A DNA stretch of 64,000 nt, from contig LR746272.1 in assembly GCA_902729315.2 (NCBI GenBank), forward strand, positions 11,836,327-11,900,326, written 5' to 3'. The stretch's first letter is position 1, and each line of letters starts with the position of its first letter. The position numbers and the translations under genes are program-made. Below the pieces are notes generated by a model. That model was not told where the DNA came from and ran no database searches. It saw only the letters and a list, made by a program, of their open reading frames with translations. Source of the stretch: Spirodela intermedia. Taxonomy: Eukaryota; Streptophyta; Magnoliopsida; Alismatales; Araceae. Below are positions 47,011-58,197 of this stretch, piece after piece.

Positions 47011-49479
47011 TCAGGCAACTGGAGAGTCGAAGATCCCTTGCCCGGGGGAGAGGATCGCTTTCGGGTCGTAGTTCTTCTTCCTCTCCAGGAACGCACCCCA
47101 TTTCCGGCCGAAATGCTTCACCCAGTCGGCTCTGCCCTTTTGATGGGGAAGGTACTGTTTAACCTCGATGCCTTCTGTTTCACAGAAGCGAAGGATCTCT
47201 TCGTTCTGCGTCTCCAGCTGCCGCCAGTCTTCCGGCGTGCTGGACCTCAGTAACCCCACCGTGAAGAAGACCTCCTCGTCGGGAACCACCGACGACATCC
47301 TCTCGTCCCACCTGCGAAAACCCCGTCGCCATAATGTTAGATGTTTCAAACTTCGCCGCAAGCGATTGCCTGAGATGGCCACCATCTACGGCGATGAGCA
47401 CTTACTGTAAAGAAACTCCATGGAAATGATGGCTTACTTGTTTCTGTTCAAAGGATAGACGAGAATCGGACCCACAGAGTGATTACGCATGAGGATGCCT
47501 CTAAAAACACCGACGTTGAAATCTAAGATCCTGGTCTTGGGGACGAAGAGGTTGAGCCACGGGTGAGGGACGTCCCAGAGGCCGTTGCTCCGAAGCTGTA
47601 GCTCCCCTTTACGAACTCTGTTCAGAAACCCTACGTAATTGACGTCGTTTGTGAAGACAAACCCTGGCACGAAGCTGAGATCCTCCAGTAGCCGCTCGAC
47701 GTCCTGCGGCCATGGACAACACTCGTCAGCAGACCCGTTTACGTGAGATCACTGACCTGAATAACTTGTGAGACACGACGTCGAGGGGTAGGGAGATCTG
47801 GTCATTCAAGGAGAAGGCCAAATCTGTTTCTGGAGGACCCATCTAAGGAGAAGGCCAAATCTCTGGGTCGGCCATGCTCTCGGGGTCGGAGAGGAATCCA
47901 GAGGACCCACAGAAGGAGAGCCTTTGGACGATCATGGATGAAAAAGACCCGCAGGAGTGGGCTACAAGGGCGGAGCAAGTTGCCTGCCGCCGTCTCACCT
48001 GCTCAATAGTCGGCGCGGAAGACGAGCCATAGTACATGGACCCCTCTAAGCAATAGATTGCACCATGCTGAGCCGCTAGGGAGGCGATTCTCCTGGAGTC
48101 ATCCTCCGAGAAGAAGGAAGACCTCCAGTTGCTCACGGGGGTGTGACCCAGAGTGACGGAGCCCTCCACGTAGTCGAATCCCTTATACTTCTTATCTTCC
48201 CGCTTCATGATCTTCTTCCCCGGGGCTCCTCTCCCGTCCAGGGAGATCAAGAACTCCTGGTCCTCCGTGAAGGCCGCGAAATCTGTATAAATCAGCCGCA
48301 CCCACCTCACCTGCGCAGGATATGTAGACCTGGTCGTGAGGACCTGATCATGAACAAAGAAGTATGGAGAAAGCTCGGTGGTTCCGACGGCCGTTACCCT
48401 CTCCGGTGCCGGCTCCAGCGCAATACTGGCTCGGGTGATGATGCCGAACTGGCCAAGCCCCCCAAGAACGGCGTAGAACAGATCCGGGTTGCGGTCCCTC
48501 GAACAGGTCATCAGCTCCCCTTGGCCTTTCTCCCCATGCCAACGGAACCACGCAGCTGAGTCAGTTGGAAGACAAGGAGAATACGACAAAGAGGCTCAAG
48601 ATCCTCCATTAAGCTTACACCAGTAGATGTATCTAACCCATATACGATCAGTGAGATCTATCATGGGGATATCGAACTCGAGTAGTAGACGCTTTTCCGA
48701 TGATGTAACACTTACGGCAACGTGTGGATGAGTATTGAGGATAGAGGTGGATGGCAGCAGAGATGGAGATAGATAAATAGATAGACAGATAGAGAGAGAG
48801 AGAGAGAGAGATCATGATGATTATCGTTACCGGTGACAACGTCGAGTTCGTAGACGTTGGAGATCTGGGGGCCATGGCGGAAGGCTTGGCCGCTCAAGCC
48901 CGCGTTGGAGAGGGTGCCACCCACGGTCAAGTACAGATAGTCCGTCCAGGACCTGGGTGCAAGCCCAAACCGGAGAGTCTCGCGCAGAACCTCCACCCAG
49001 AGCTGCTCCCCGCCGGCGTCCACGTAAGCTCCGCCTTCCGACACACTTATCCTGGCCGCCGCCAGAGGCGAGTGCTCCTCGTCTCCGGTGGCGTTGCCGC
49101 CTAGACAACGCATGTCTATGACCACGCCACCGGCGGCAGAAGCCTGCCCCCAGACGGAGTGGCCATGGCCACGTGGCGCCACCGTGATACGCTGCGTTGA
49201 CTCATAGGCGACCTGGAGGAGCTCGGCGATATCACGGTCGGAGGACGGGCAGAAGACGGCGGCGGGAACTTCGTTGGTGAGCCGGCCGAAGTCTGTGGAA
49301 GCGGCGGCGATCGTTTTCGGGTCAACACGTATTCTCGTCGCTATATCGTGGGAGGTGAGCTCGTGGGGGAGGCCGCAAGGCCACAGCCCCTGAAGGCCGA
49401 CTATGGAGATTGGGATGCCCACCAGAAACATGACTGTGATGAAGAAAGGAGGCCCTCGGCTTCGCTTAAGTGTAAGCAT
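47011..49479 (-). CDS. CKX: Cytokinin dehydrogenase (cytokinin oxidase)
   Basis: Five exons (49479-48831, 48555-48398, 48310-47999, 47703-47438, 47311-47011) join to 1686 bases and 561 residues. A hydrophobic N-terminus (FFITVMFLVGIPISIVGL) suggests a secretory signal or anchor. The FAD-linking motif GHGHS is at 104-108 (APRGHGHSVWGQ), followed by WTDYLYLTVGGTLSNAG, GQAFRHGPQISNVYELDVVT, VLGGLGQFGIITRA, VRWVRLIYTDF, NWRSSFF, PHPWLNLFVPKTRI, HFGRKWGAFLERKKNYDPKA and LSPGQGIF. CKX enzymes irreversibly cleave the side chain of isopentenyl-type cytokinins, in apoplast, ER or vacuole. Exon 2 seems to begin with about eight extra residues (AAWFRWHGE) where the family reads VVTGKG. The intron at 48397-48311 is stop-free and 87 bases, so naive translation would add 29 residues. 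The assignment is strong; the exon 1/2 junction is less sure. Confidence 0.94.
48789..48810. repeat. (AG)n microsatellite inside CKX intron 1
   Basis: About 11 AG dinucleotides, 21 bases inside the intron from the exon 1 donor, next to an irregular ATAG-rich stretch. Confidence 0.9.
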
Positions 49480-49573
49480 TCCTTTCGTCTCACTCCGCTG
49501 GGATAGAGAAAGAGGAGGCCCAGAACTCTCAGAGATTGCGATGGATATGGAAGACGGTCAGGTGGAGAGGTGG

Positions 49574-49581
49574 TATTTATA
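49574..49581 (-). promoter_or_regulatory. TATA box of the CKX gene
   Basis: On the minus strand this reads TATAAATA, a consensus plant TATA box, about 95 bases before the start at 49479. Confidence 0.6.
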
Positions 49582-50443
49582 GAGCCACGGGGCCCGACGT
49601 CGGGGAGGGTAAAGGAAGAAATCAGGGGCTGGAGGGAGATCTTGGATTGGCAGAGGGAGATCCTGGCCACTGGCCTGTTTCTATTTCCGGGAAGATCTGT
49701 GTGCGGAGTACGAACGCTCTCATCCCTCCATGCTCTTCCAGCTTAATTTTTTAAAAGATTTGGGGGACGGATCTTTATTCCTCGCCGAGGTGTTCGTAGA
49801 CCATGGGCTCCGCAGCAAACACATCACAGGGTCTCGCGCCTCTAGAGCTCGGGGAGGAAGCCTTAAGGTTAAACCTCAGTGTTGCCCTAGCCCGTCGGCC
49901 CACTGACACCCAGGGGGGCTCTGATTAATGCCGCCGAGGTCGATGGCGAAGAACGGCCGACGATGAGAATGGGAGTTGGCTCCATTCATCACTTCCAATT
50001 CTCCGGGGTCAAGGATTTGGATTCGACTGAGCCGAGGAGTTACTGCCGCTCATCGCCGGCGATGAACACAGATAGAGAGAGGATGAGGACTTTAAGAGGA
50101 GGGGCCAAGCTCGGAGTCTTGTGGAGGGGAGGGCCCCGAAGAGCCCGAGCCAGCGTCTCTGTAGATGAGTTACAATAATAAATGCAGGTTACCCGCCGGG
50201 AACATGACCCAACTGGGTCCGACTTTCTTCTTTTCTCCACTGAGCGGTCTTGTTGGTGGGATCGCACCAGATCCTTGTGTTCGTTAAGAAAGATTTGATT
50301 CATGTCCCCGATTTCGTGAAGGTCCACTGTTTACCGAGTTTAGGAAGAGAACCCGGGGGACGGCCTGGGAGAGATAGAGACAGCCGATAGTCATGCGGGG
50401 CGGCTCAACTTGTTCGGAGCAACAAGGTGGCTCAGTTATACAT

Positions 50444-50498
50444 TCTCTCTCTCTCTCGCTCTCTCTCGCTCTCTCTCGCTCTCTCTCGCTCTCTCTCT
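50444..50498. repeat. (CTCTCTCG)n microsatellite
   Basis: A CT tract broken by CG at regular intervals of ten bases, about 55 bases long. Confidence 0.9.
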
Positions 50499-53014
50499 AC
50501 GCAGTGACCGAGAGGGCAACACCAGCGCCTTTCACCCGCCACCACGGGGCACAGATTACCGCCCCCGCGCGTCATTAGCCAGCACCGCCGCCGACGGGGA
50601 CCCAAATGTCAAGCAAGTAACTCGCGCAATGAGTGGTGAGCCTCATTCCCCCCCTCCGGGCCTCGTTGTGGATGTACGTGGCACGGAACTGAACCGGCTC
50701 GGCGCTGTGGAACGGGCCAGGCGAGTGACATGCGTCATGTTCGGGAACAGCGATGAATGGACGCGCATGTGCCGCTTGGCAGAGCCCCAGCGCCCTCCTC
50801 CCCCGCCGCTGGTGGAGGCTTTTGTGGAGGCAAACTTAGGGTTTCCACTGCCGCCCGACGAGCTTGTAGATGGGGGGGATAAGAATCTCCGGCCATGGTG
50901 ATGGATGGGGATGTTGAGAAAGTCTCCATGGGGAAGCAAAGAGCTGTGATGTCCGATGATATGGAGCCGTAATCCTGACCCTTTCCCCGGTAGGATTGGG
51001 GGTTGTACTCGTTGTTGCGCCATTTCCGGAACGGACTTACGACATCTTCACCACATTTACCATTGCCGGCTGACAGTAAAAAGAGCCGGCGGAGGACAAC
51101 GAGGAGCTGCCATGGCCGCTCGCCTGTACATCTCTGAGCTGCGTGTGAAGGCATAAGCGACGGAGGATGGAGGCGTTGGGAGGACGTAGCTGTCTATCCC
51201 TCCTCCTCATTCCTTCCCTTCCCAAACCGGTCGAGGGCTTTCCCGAAAGAGTACGTAAAACTGTCGTACACGCCATGGATTTCTACGTTCATACGGACTG
51301 GTGCATGCACGACTGATGAGTTGGCTCCACGAAGAGCTGAAAAGGAGACGTGGGGTATCATATATACGCGCGCCTACCAAATCAACTTGGATCAAATCAT
51401 TCCGATAGTCCGATGAATCAGGCCTTCGATGCCGTCTACTTCTCGCTGCTCAGCACAAGTTGGCCTCGGAAACTGTCCCATAGATCCACGGCCGTCGCCC
51501 GGTCTGCAGGGTCGTCCCCATGCAGGAGATGAGAGAGAAGCCGGGCTAGTGGGAAACTGTGAGGAAACATTACAATATTTGCCAAAAGAACTTCCATCGA
51601 GGTTGGCTCTATAGGCTTCGGAAAGGTTAGGAAGATCCCTTCCATGCGTCACGAGGCACCCTACACAGATTCAGAAAATGTGGACAGGATGAGCAACTAT
51701 GATACGCATCCATTTCCGTGCTATGACCGATGAAGTGAATGAGTTATAGGGGAAAAGCCTGCGAAAGGGACGGAAAGCACTGCTTCCGAGTATTGGGTAC
51801 TATCGGGCAGTGGAGAAGGATGACGACGAGTGCAAGTTTTGCTGATGTCAATCTAATCAACTAGTAGAAAATTTATCAGAACTTGGATCTTAGGGATTGG
51901 AAGCATCAGTTCATTAAAATAAATTGAAGTGAGCTTGAGAGCGATAGAGAGAGAGAGTTGTAAGGTTAATCTAACTCTCAAATGGAGAAAATTTTCAGAG
52001 TTTGGATATTTGAAAGCATTAATTTGGTCAGAAGAGATTGAATTTAGATATAGAGAGGGGAGAGAGAGTTCATTTACTTCTAATTAATTAAAAATACACA
52101 TTATAGAATCGGTATATATGTATCAATTAAATACTCGCATTTTTAAACAAAATTAATTAGCTATACGCGTAGATGATCGAAGGGCATGCTATCACGATTT
52201 GGATCGAGATCTACTGCCACATTCTTTTTTTGAATGTACGTAATCAACGGGAAATAGTTGGTGGGTTTACCGACAACAGTGATAGCGGAGGAAGCTGACA
52301 GGTGTGTTCCTCTGGACGAAACGAATCACATCAGTTGCAAACTGATGGAACGCTTGACCATGCACGTCGATGTCTACGGAAGGCAGGTGTCGGCCCTCCA
52401 CCTGCCCCCTCGCCGAGTTCATCTGCTAAATAAAATTCAGCATAAAAGTTTCATGTTGCCCTGAAGTTTTCATTGTATATGCTCACAATTTCGTAAATAG
52501 ATGAAAAATAGATCATTCTTAACCGATTATTTGTTCAATAATTGGTTCATACAATAATAAGACATCAAAAGGAACACTCGAATTTACCTTTTATCAAACT
52601 TTGACTTCATGACCGTACGTTTTTGAAACTTTTAGTGACGGCACGGGTACCAGAAGACGATCTCGAACGCGAATATATAGAGATTCGAGGAAGATCCACA
52701 TCGGTGGCCGCAATCCCTCCTTCTCTCAATCTTTCTCTGGCACACGATATCTGTCGCATCACGGCGAGCAGCCGTGCGGCTCGCCACGCGCTCGCGCGCC
52801 ACGGCCGATTACCTCCGTCTGCCGCCGGCTGGCTTCCACCGGAGGCGGCGATAAGCTTTGGGAAGCAAGCGCCCGTCTTCGAATCTCGAGGAGATATGCT
52901 TGCAAGTACACTGATTCTTTCAAAGGAGACGTCCACGTCGTTGCCCATCGGATACATGGGTATGGCCGGGCTTCCCGGATCACGTGGTCCATGGGACCTC
53001 CGTCCCATCCCAGC

Positions 53015-53035
53015 CTCTCTCTCTCTCTCTCTCTC
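53015..53035. repeat. (CT)n microsatellite
   Basis: About ten CT dinucleotides. Confidence 0.9.
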
Positions 53036-53353
53036 GGATGGCCTTCTGATTGGTCAAGTGGATAACGTCGATGGCAGGGGGGAGGGAGATCATATGTGCA
53101 TGGCGGCGGAGATGGGGTGCAACGAGGGGATACGCGAGATATCTAAGATCTGGTCGGCGTGGATGACTGTAGACCCTGCGAACCTGCGGGATGGGCTCTG
53201 CTGGCGGTGCTGGGGAGTCGCGTGATGGATGATACAAACCAGACAGGAACAAAGGAAGAGGTTAGTAAGCAATACCCAAGATACGTAGTAGGTTCGGGGT
53301 TGCAGAAGAATCAAACGGATTGTGCGCTGGCAGCGTAGACTGTGAGTCAGCAC

Positions 53354-53373
53354 CTCTCTCTCTCTCTCTCTCT
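53354..53373. repeat. (CT)n microsatellite
   Basis: About ten CT dinucleotides followed by an interrupted T/C-rich tail. Confidence 0.9.
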
Positions 53374-53978
53374 TTCTCTTTCTCCATTTATCTAGCTATC
53401 TCTGGGTAAAGATAGATGGGAAGGGAATCCAGAGTTTATCTCCACCGGGGAAGTGTGAGATACCTTAAGATCTTCCTAGGCATGGGAGGTTTCTCTCGAA
53501 CATCACGTGCTCCCCGACAGCCTCTCTCTCTCTCTAGGTCTTTTCGTACGCTTCGATTCGGCCTTCCTTTGTGCCGCCTCACGGGCGTAGATCTGGTTAT
53601 TATTTCCCCGTTGTCTCATGGTATACACGACAATGCCAACCATGCATCGCTGTGTGCCGGTTGGAAGGTAGGGGATCAGAGTCGTAGTTTAGCTAGTCGT
53701 CCTCCCTCTCTAGCGCCTGTCGTCGCGGTCCAGGGAGATGCCCAGCCGCCCCTAAAGAGCGCGCCGCCGTGCTGGTCAACCTACGCTCGCTGGAGGACCC
53801 CCTCTCTTCTACCTCCGGCCTAAACCCGCGGACAAGCCAGTCCCCCATGCGCAGGTCAAAAGCCACCACTGATGGAAAGGGAATCTACTCCCGGCCGGCG
53901 TATCCCTTTCCGCTCGCATAAAAACAAGCTGGCTACAGATTTTTGGGGCCCATTATCTCAAATCCCGGATATACCCAC

Positions 53979-54370
53979 TCTCTCTCTCTCTCTCTTTCTG
54001 TCTCTCCAGTTCCGGGCCTGATTCCTGATTCCTGATCTCTGGGTTTTGATAAGAGCCCAAGCCTGATTCAGACCGTAAAATTCATCCGGATCAAGCTAGA
54101 CTTACTATGACCGAGCCCTTCAATCGGACTCTTCAGATTACTCACCTAAAGAAACCCCCTCTCTCTCTCTCTCTACAAAGCAGGCCCGAACCCTGTTTTC
54201 AGGGCTTTTATCTCAGAGCCCAAGTCGGATTCAGGTAGTAAAGTACATCCCAGTCAATCTAGAACTGGAAAGGCCGGGGCCAACCCAAGGAAAAACTGCC
54301 TCATGACTTCTCTCTCTCTACACAAATACCAGGCCGTATAAATCATCCGAGTCAAGGCAGAGTAGGGACG
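53979..54370. repeat. Degenerate tandem repeat, about three units, each led by a CT tract
   Basis: A CT run is followed by a GGCCTGATTC- or GGCCCGAACC-type word, then GAGCCCAAG with GGATTCAG or GATTCAG, then a GTAAAATTCATCC-like word and GTCAA/ATCAAGCTAGA. The series occurs from about 54003, again from about 54180, and in shortened form from about 54325. Period is roughly 150-175 bases. No coding potential. Confidence 0.6.
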
Positions 54371-54607
54371 GCTGCCGGGCTGGGCGTTGTCTTTCAGAAC
54401 TCAACTGAAAGCTGGCGGGGAGGCCCACCAGCGGCTTCTTTTCCACGCAATGGAGACCCGCCGCGGCCGACTGTGACACAGTAAACAGGACATTGAAGGA
54501 GCAAAAGTAGATACATTTTTACCCTGTTCCACACCAGGTACCGTCATTTCGGCCCTCTCTCAGCGAGCTCCTGCCCCTCCGACGGCAACAACCCTGCTTG
54601 CAGCGAG

Positions 54608-54670
54608 CTCATGTTATTCTATATGATCTATGATTTCTTCAAAATCATAGATCATACATAATAACATGAG
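54608..54670. repeat. 63-base foldback (inverted repeat with 29-base arms)
   Basis: Arms 54608-54636 and 54642-54670 are reverse complements at 27 of 29 positions, separated by the five-base loop CTTCA. The arms begin CTCATGTTATT and are AT-rich. It may be a tiny foldback element, a terminator-like hairpin or a small-RNA source; the sequence alone cannot decide. Confidence 0.85.
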
Positions 54671-55339
54671 AGTCCATAAAAACTAGAAGTCACATGAATC
54701 GACAGCCCGCTGTGAGGTTTGAAGGGCCAGATCATGTGGTTTAATGTAATCTCAGGGGATGAACGGCAGCAGAAGATAGCCAACGGGCTATTCCTGGAGT
54801 TGACCTATTCATTGTGACGGAAGAATGAGGGCAGCTGTGGAGCATTTTTCACTATTTCATCGCATTACACGTGAATCTACGTTTCTAAAAGTTCTGGGTA
54901 TGTTTTGTATACCTTCATGTTCCTTTAAGACACTTAATTATTTCTTTTTGATGAAGGAAAGTTCAGAAATGCATAACGTACTTCATCAGGATTGAGAAAA
55001 AAAGGTACTGCTTGTAAAATATACAGAAGTCGCTGATCTTAGGAATGTATGATTTGTGGACAGGTATTCTACGAGCTGTAGTCTCTAGTTGAATCTATTC
55101 AGATACGCATGGTTTAGTGCCCACAGCAAAAATACTCAACAGAAGTCAGATGAAGCAGTAACTTGATGGAAAAATTCGAGCAATAAAACATCAATCTTTG
55201 CTGACATCTTCACTCTCGGCCAAGATAAGATCTGCTACATCACAAGAAATTTCAACAAAGGCCAAACAACGCACCTTCCTCTATCACTGTAATAGTTTTT
55301 GGGCAGTTGGTTTCCTACAAGGCCACAACAAATAAGTGG

Positions 55340-55749
55340 CTATCGATCCATAGAATATAGCATGTCAAATCCAATGGGCAACCTTTGGAAATAGGGTTTG
55401 CACCCGGAAACTTCTTGAAGCATTGGATCGAGAATCAGAAGATATATTATTGCACGAAGATCTAGGGGACAGGAACTAGGGACAATTATATCAAGGTGAA
55501 CTTCAGGTTGATGCAAAGAATGGATTAGGTCCACTGCTGCGAAGACACGCCCTCTTTAATTATAATTTTCATGTAGGAAGTACAGATGGAAGAAATTCCC
55601 ACAGTAAGAGGGTGAGACCAAAGAAGCTTGATGTGAAAGATTTCTTCGTCCCTGGGATCACTCAAGATGTAGCCAGTCATATCTTCTGTGAGATCTGGAA
55701 TCACACCAAATAGTGTTTTAGATTGCTGCTCCTCCTGCAGAATCTTCAT
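55340..55749 (-). other. Possible coding exons of an unidentified gene
   Basis: Two consecutive minus-strand frames read like protein. The first (from the acceptor CTGCAG/GAGGAG near 55736) gives EEQQSKTLFGVIPDLTEDM, then ILSDPRDEEIFHIKLLWSHP. The second, after an acceptor TCGCAG at about 55536, gives VDLIHSLHQPEVHLDIIVPS and LRAIIYLLILDPMLQEVSG. A donor in ATCT/GTACTT would join them in frame, but the intron would be only about 47 bases, which is short for a plant. I do not recognise the family. They could be exons of the gene that starts at 58036, or a decayed gene. Confidence 0.28.
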
Positions 55750-57212
55750 ATCGCTGTCTCACAGATGAATGACACCTCAACTGATTGCTGGACGGAACTA
55801 ATTACCCAAATAAAATGGGAAACATAAGATCTGATCGAGCATGCTAGCATCTATCTTCATGGAGTCTGGAGGAAAGGACTTCAAAGAAGCATCGCAGATT
55901 TGACTGAATCAAATAATTTCTTTATCTGAATGTTTTTACTTGGGGGGTCTAACATTATGAATTTTACATCTTATTAAAAGCCATGAAAGAAATATGGAAC
56001 TTTGTACTAGGTCAAACGTATGTAAGTGGAGGAAGCATATTTCCAAATATTATGAACAGGGTATACAAGACTACTAGCCCGGGGCTCATCCCACGACCTT
56101 GGAACAGTAACAGATCTATCCTGGGGGAAAGAGAGATGCATCTTGGCGCTTTCTAGGAACATGTGCGATGTCAAATTAGGTAGTTGGTAGGGCAAGATAC
56201 GTCATGTTATTGTATGCCTCTGTCACATGACTACCTAGCTTGGCCATCGGTCTAACAACGGTAAGCACGTAGGTCCATCAAACAGTAATGCCATATCATT
56301 GGTGGGACCAAGACAATCGGAGCACCAGGGCTTACGCTCGTTGTCCTTCACCCCATGCACATTACACTATCATCTATATATCCAAACAGATGGTGGCTAA
56401 CCTAAAAGAGAAATTCAAAGTAAACACAACACAACTGAAATCCTACAGTAAAGCAACCGTTTACTCTAATATGTGCTAGGTCCAGCAGGATGATCCCTGA
56501 AGGGATCGTTCGTGAAAAAAACCTACTGTATTGAAGCATTCATAATAGCCTGACACAGAAAACGAACGATACAGGTTATCGACTAACAAAACAATAAATG
56601 CTGTCGGGCACAAAAAAACACTAGACAAATTCTTGAGTAGAACATAGTTGTACGTTTTAAATAAGTAAAAAGAGTGAGAATAGCCTATAAGAGGACTATC
56701 CTGCAACAAAAAGTATGAACGAAGATGCTCAAACAAACTGTACGGGGTTCAAATCGAAAGTGCGAAGCTTGAAATAAATAATTCTAATTGCATGGTGATG
56801 ACTAACTTCATCATCAACAAAAATCATAAAGGAAATATGGCATAAGATTTTCTATTATTGACATCTTGTCCATTTTTTTTAAAAAATTAGCTAGAAAGAT
56901 CCCGTCCAATGCACTGTCCGAGTGCTTCAATATCTTCTTTGTTTTATTTTCATTGTGGAAAATGTATCAACAACAGGCCAAAGTACGAAACATTAGTCAC
57001 ATCGGTTTTAGTGCCGGAAAATGATAAAAACTTTCAGGAGTAATTTCTAAGATGGCTTAACAAGAAACTGGACGTTTATTGAAACGGTGATACATGTCGT
57101 GGCACCTCGGTGATCTCGTCGCTTATCCTGGGTTGTGTTTGAAATTTTATCGAGGGTAGAAAAAATCTTAATGAATCGCCTATTTCTGCAGTCATTGCAT
57201 TCGACAGAATAG

Positions 57213-57241
<29 letters not shown>
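57213..57241. repeat. (AT)n microsatellite
   Basis: About 14 AT dinucleotides. Confidence 0.9.
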
Positions 57242-57243
<2 letters not shown>

Positions 57244-57818
57244 CAATTGGTCTTAAATATATTTGGACTCTGTAAGGTGGTGACAATAGAAAACAGACGA
57301 TGGGATGCAGACGCCATGGACACGTAAGGCGGTGACGTGCAGTGACTGTTTAAGTGACATCAGTGAGAGAGTTGTAGCATGACATGAGCGCGCAGGGGAT
57401 GGAAGAAGACAGCAGTAGATGATCAGGTACAACACGGTGATGGCGTAGCGGGGATGAACAAGATGAAGGGTGCACTGACGAATGTTTCACATTAATAAAC
57501 AGCGCAGGTAATGGATCCTCGAGAGAATTTCAGATTTTGTCTCTCCCCTGACGTTGTATGATACCCAATTAAACTGTCAGTTTCTAATATGATGAGGCTA
57601 ATGTCCATGACCGGACACACATTAATACCATCTACGACGAAACATTACTGCGACGAACCCATCCAAATCAATCAATAATAGCGAAATATTTTTCGGCGAG
57701 TGATTTCAGTGGCGTACCTCACAGTACCCCTTTCCTAGGGTAATCTCTCGGAGACCTCGCACGTCCACCGGAACTATATTCAGCACTGTAAAGCCCAAAA
57801 CGAAGGACCAAGCCATAC

Positions 57819-58036
57819 CTGGACGGAGTAGGAATTACGCAGTTCTCTGAAAATGTTGCTCGCCGGACTCCTCCAGAGGAGGCCGCAAAGGATTCGACGT
57901 CTGCTCGCGTTCTCCTTCCGGAAGCCCTCTTCCTCACCAGAATTTTCCTTTCGGATTTTGATGGAGTCGGAGGTGGATTTCCAGGAGGCGAGTTGAAACG
58001 AACATTTTGGCGGGAAAGGCTCCGGGCTGAGCCCAT
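57819..58036 (-). CDS. Putative first coding exon of an unidentified gene, divergent from WSS1
   Basis: From the ATG at 58036 a frame of 72 residues runs to a good donor (AG/GTATGG at 57818). It is rich in Ser, Pro, Arg and Lys, with minimal CDK-type sites (NSPPG, PTPSKSER, IPTPS) and basic patches (ILVRKRASGRRTR) that suggest a nuclear, cell-cycle-linked protein. The start lies 161 bases from the WSS1 start on the other strand, and an E2F consensus lies just inside the frame, so the true start might be elsewhere. I do not recognise the protein and could not trace its later exons with confidence. It may simply be a chance frame in GC-rich promoter DNA. Confidence 0.4.
58006..58017. promoter_or_regulatory. 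E2F/DP consensus site
   Basis: TTTGGCGGGAAA matches the full E2F consensus TTTSGCGSSAAA. It lies 181 bases before the WSS1 start and near the start of the divergent frame. E2F sites mark S-phase and DNA-repair genes in plants, which fits WSS1. Confidence 0.65.
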
Positions 58037-58197
58037 CTATTTAATGGGCGTTTTTGGAATTGGCCCGATCTCATAGATTTGAAAAGAAGTTGCCGGGATT
58101 TCTCCAGTGAGGGAGAGTCACTGCAGATTAATGGTATGATTGCGAGGGATTCCTCTCCTCCGACTCTTCTTCTAGGGTTAGATCAGAGGGTCGCGGG

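Larger units (their letters stand above)
49582..53350. other. Gene-poor region upstream of CKX
   Basis: No recognised gene. GC-rich open frames occur on both strands: 50410-50901 (+), 50643-51023 and 50735-51154 (-), 51436-51645 (-), 52623-53225 (+) and 52607-53008 (-). They overlap each other antisense and show no known domain, which is typical of chance frames in GC-rich DNA. The interval 51840-52600 is AT-rich and empty. CT-type microsatellites lie at 50444-50498 and 53015-53035. Confidence 0.5.
54671..57818. other. AT-rich region left of the unidentified first exon
   Basis: Mostly without recognisable genes. Possible minus-strand exons at 55340-55749 are listed separately. An AT microsatellite lies at 57213-57241. 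The rest could be introns of the gene that starts at 58036, or intergenic DNA. Confidence 0.4.

Noticed and set aside
50410-51154. Overlapping frames of 126-163 residues on both strands upstream of CKX
   Set aside because: GC-rich DNA yields long chance frames; none has a recognisable domain, and they contradict each other in strand.
52607-53225. 200-residue plus-strand frame and 133-residue minus-strand frame
   Set aside because: Same reason; the plus frame also runs through a CT microsatellite (SLSLSLS).
56700-56760. GGGGTTCAAATCGAA, resembling a tRNA T-arm
   Set aside because: No cloverleaf could be formed with flanking sequence on either strand.
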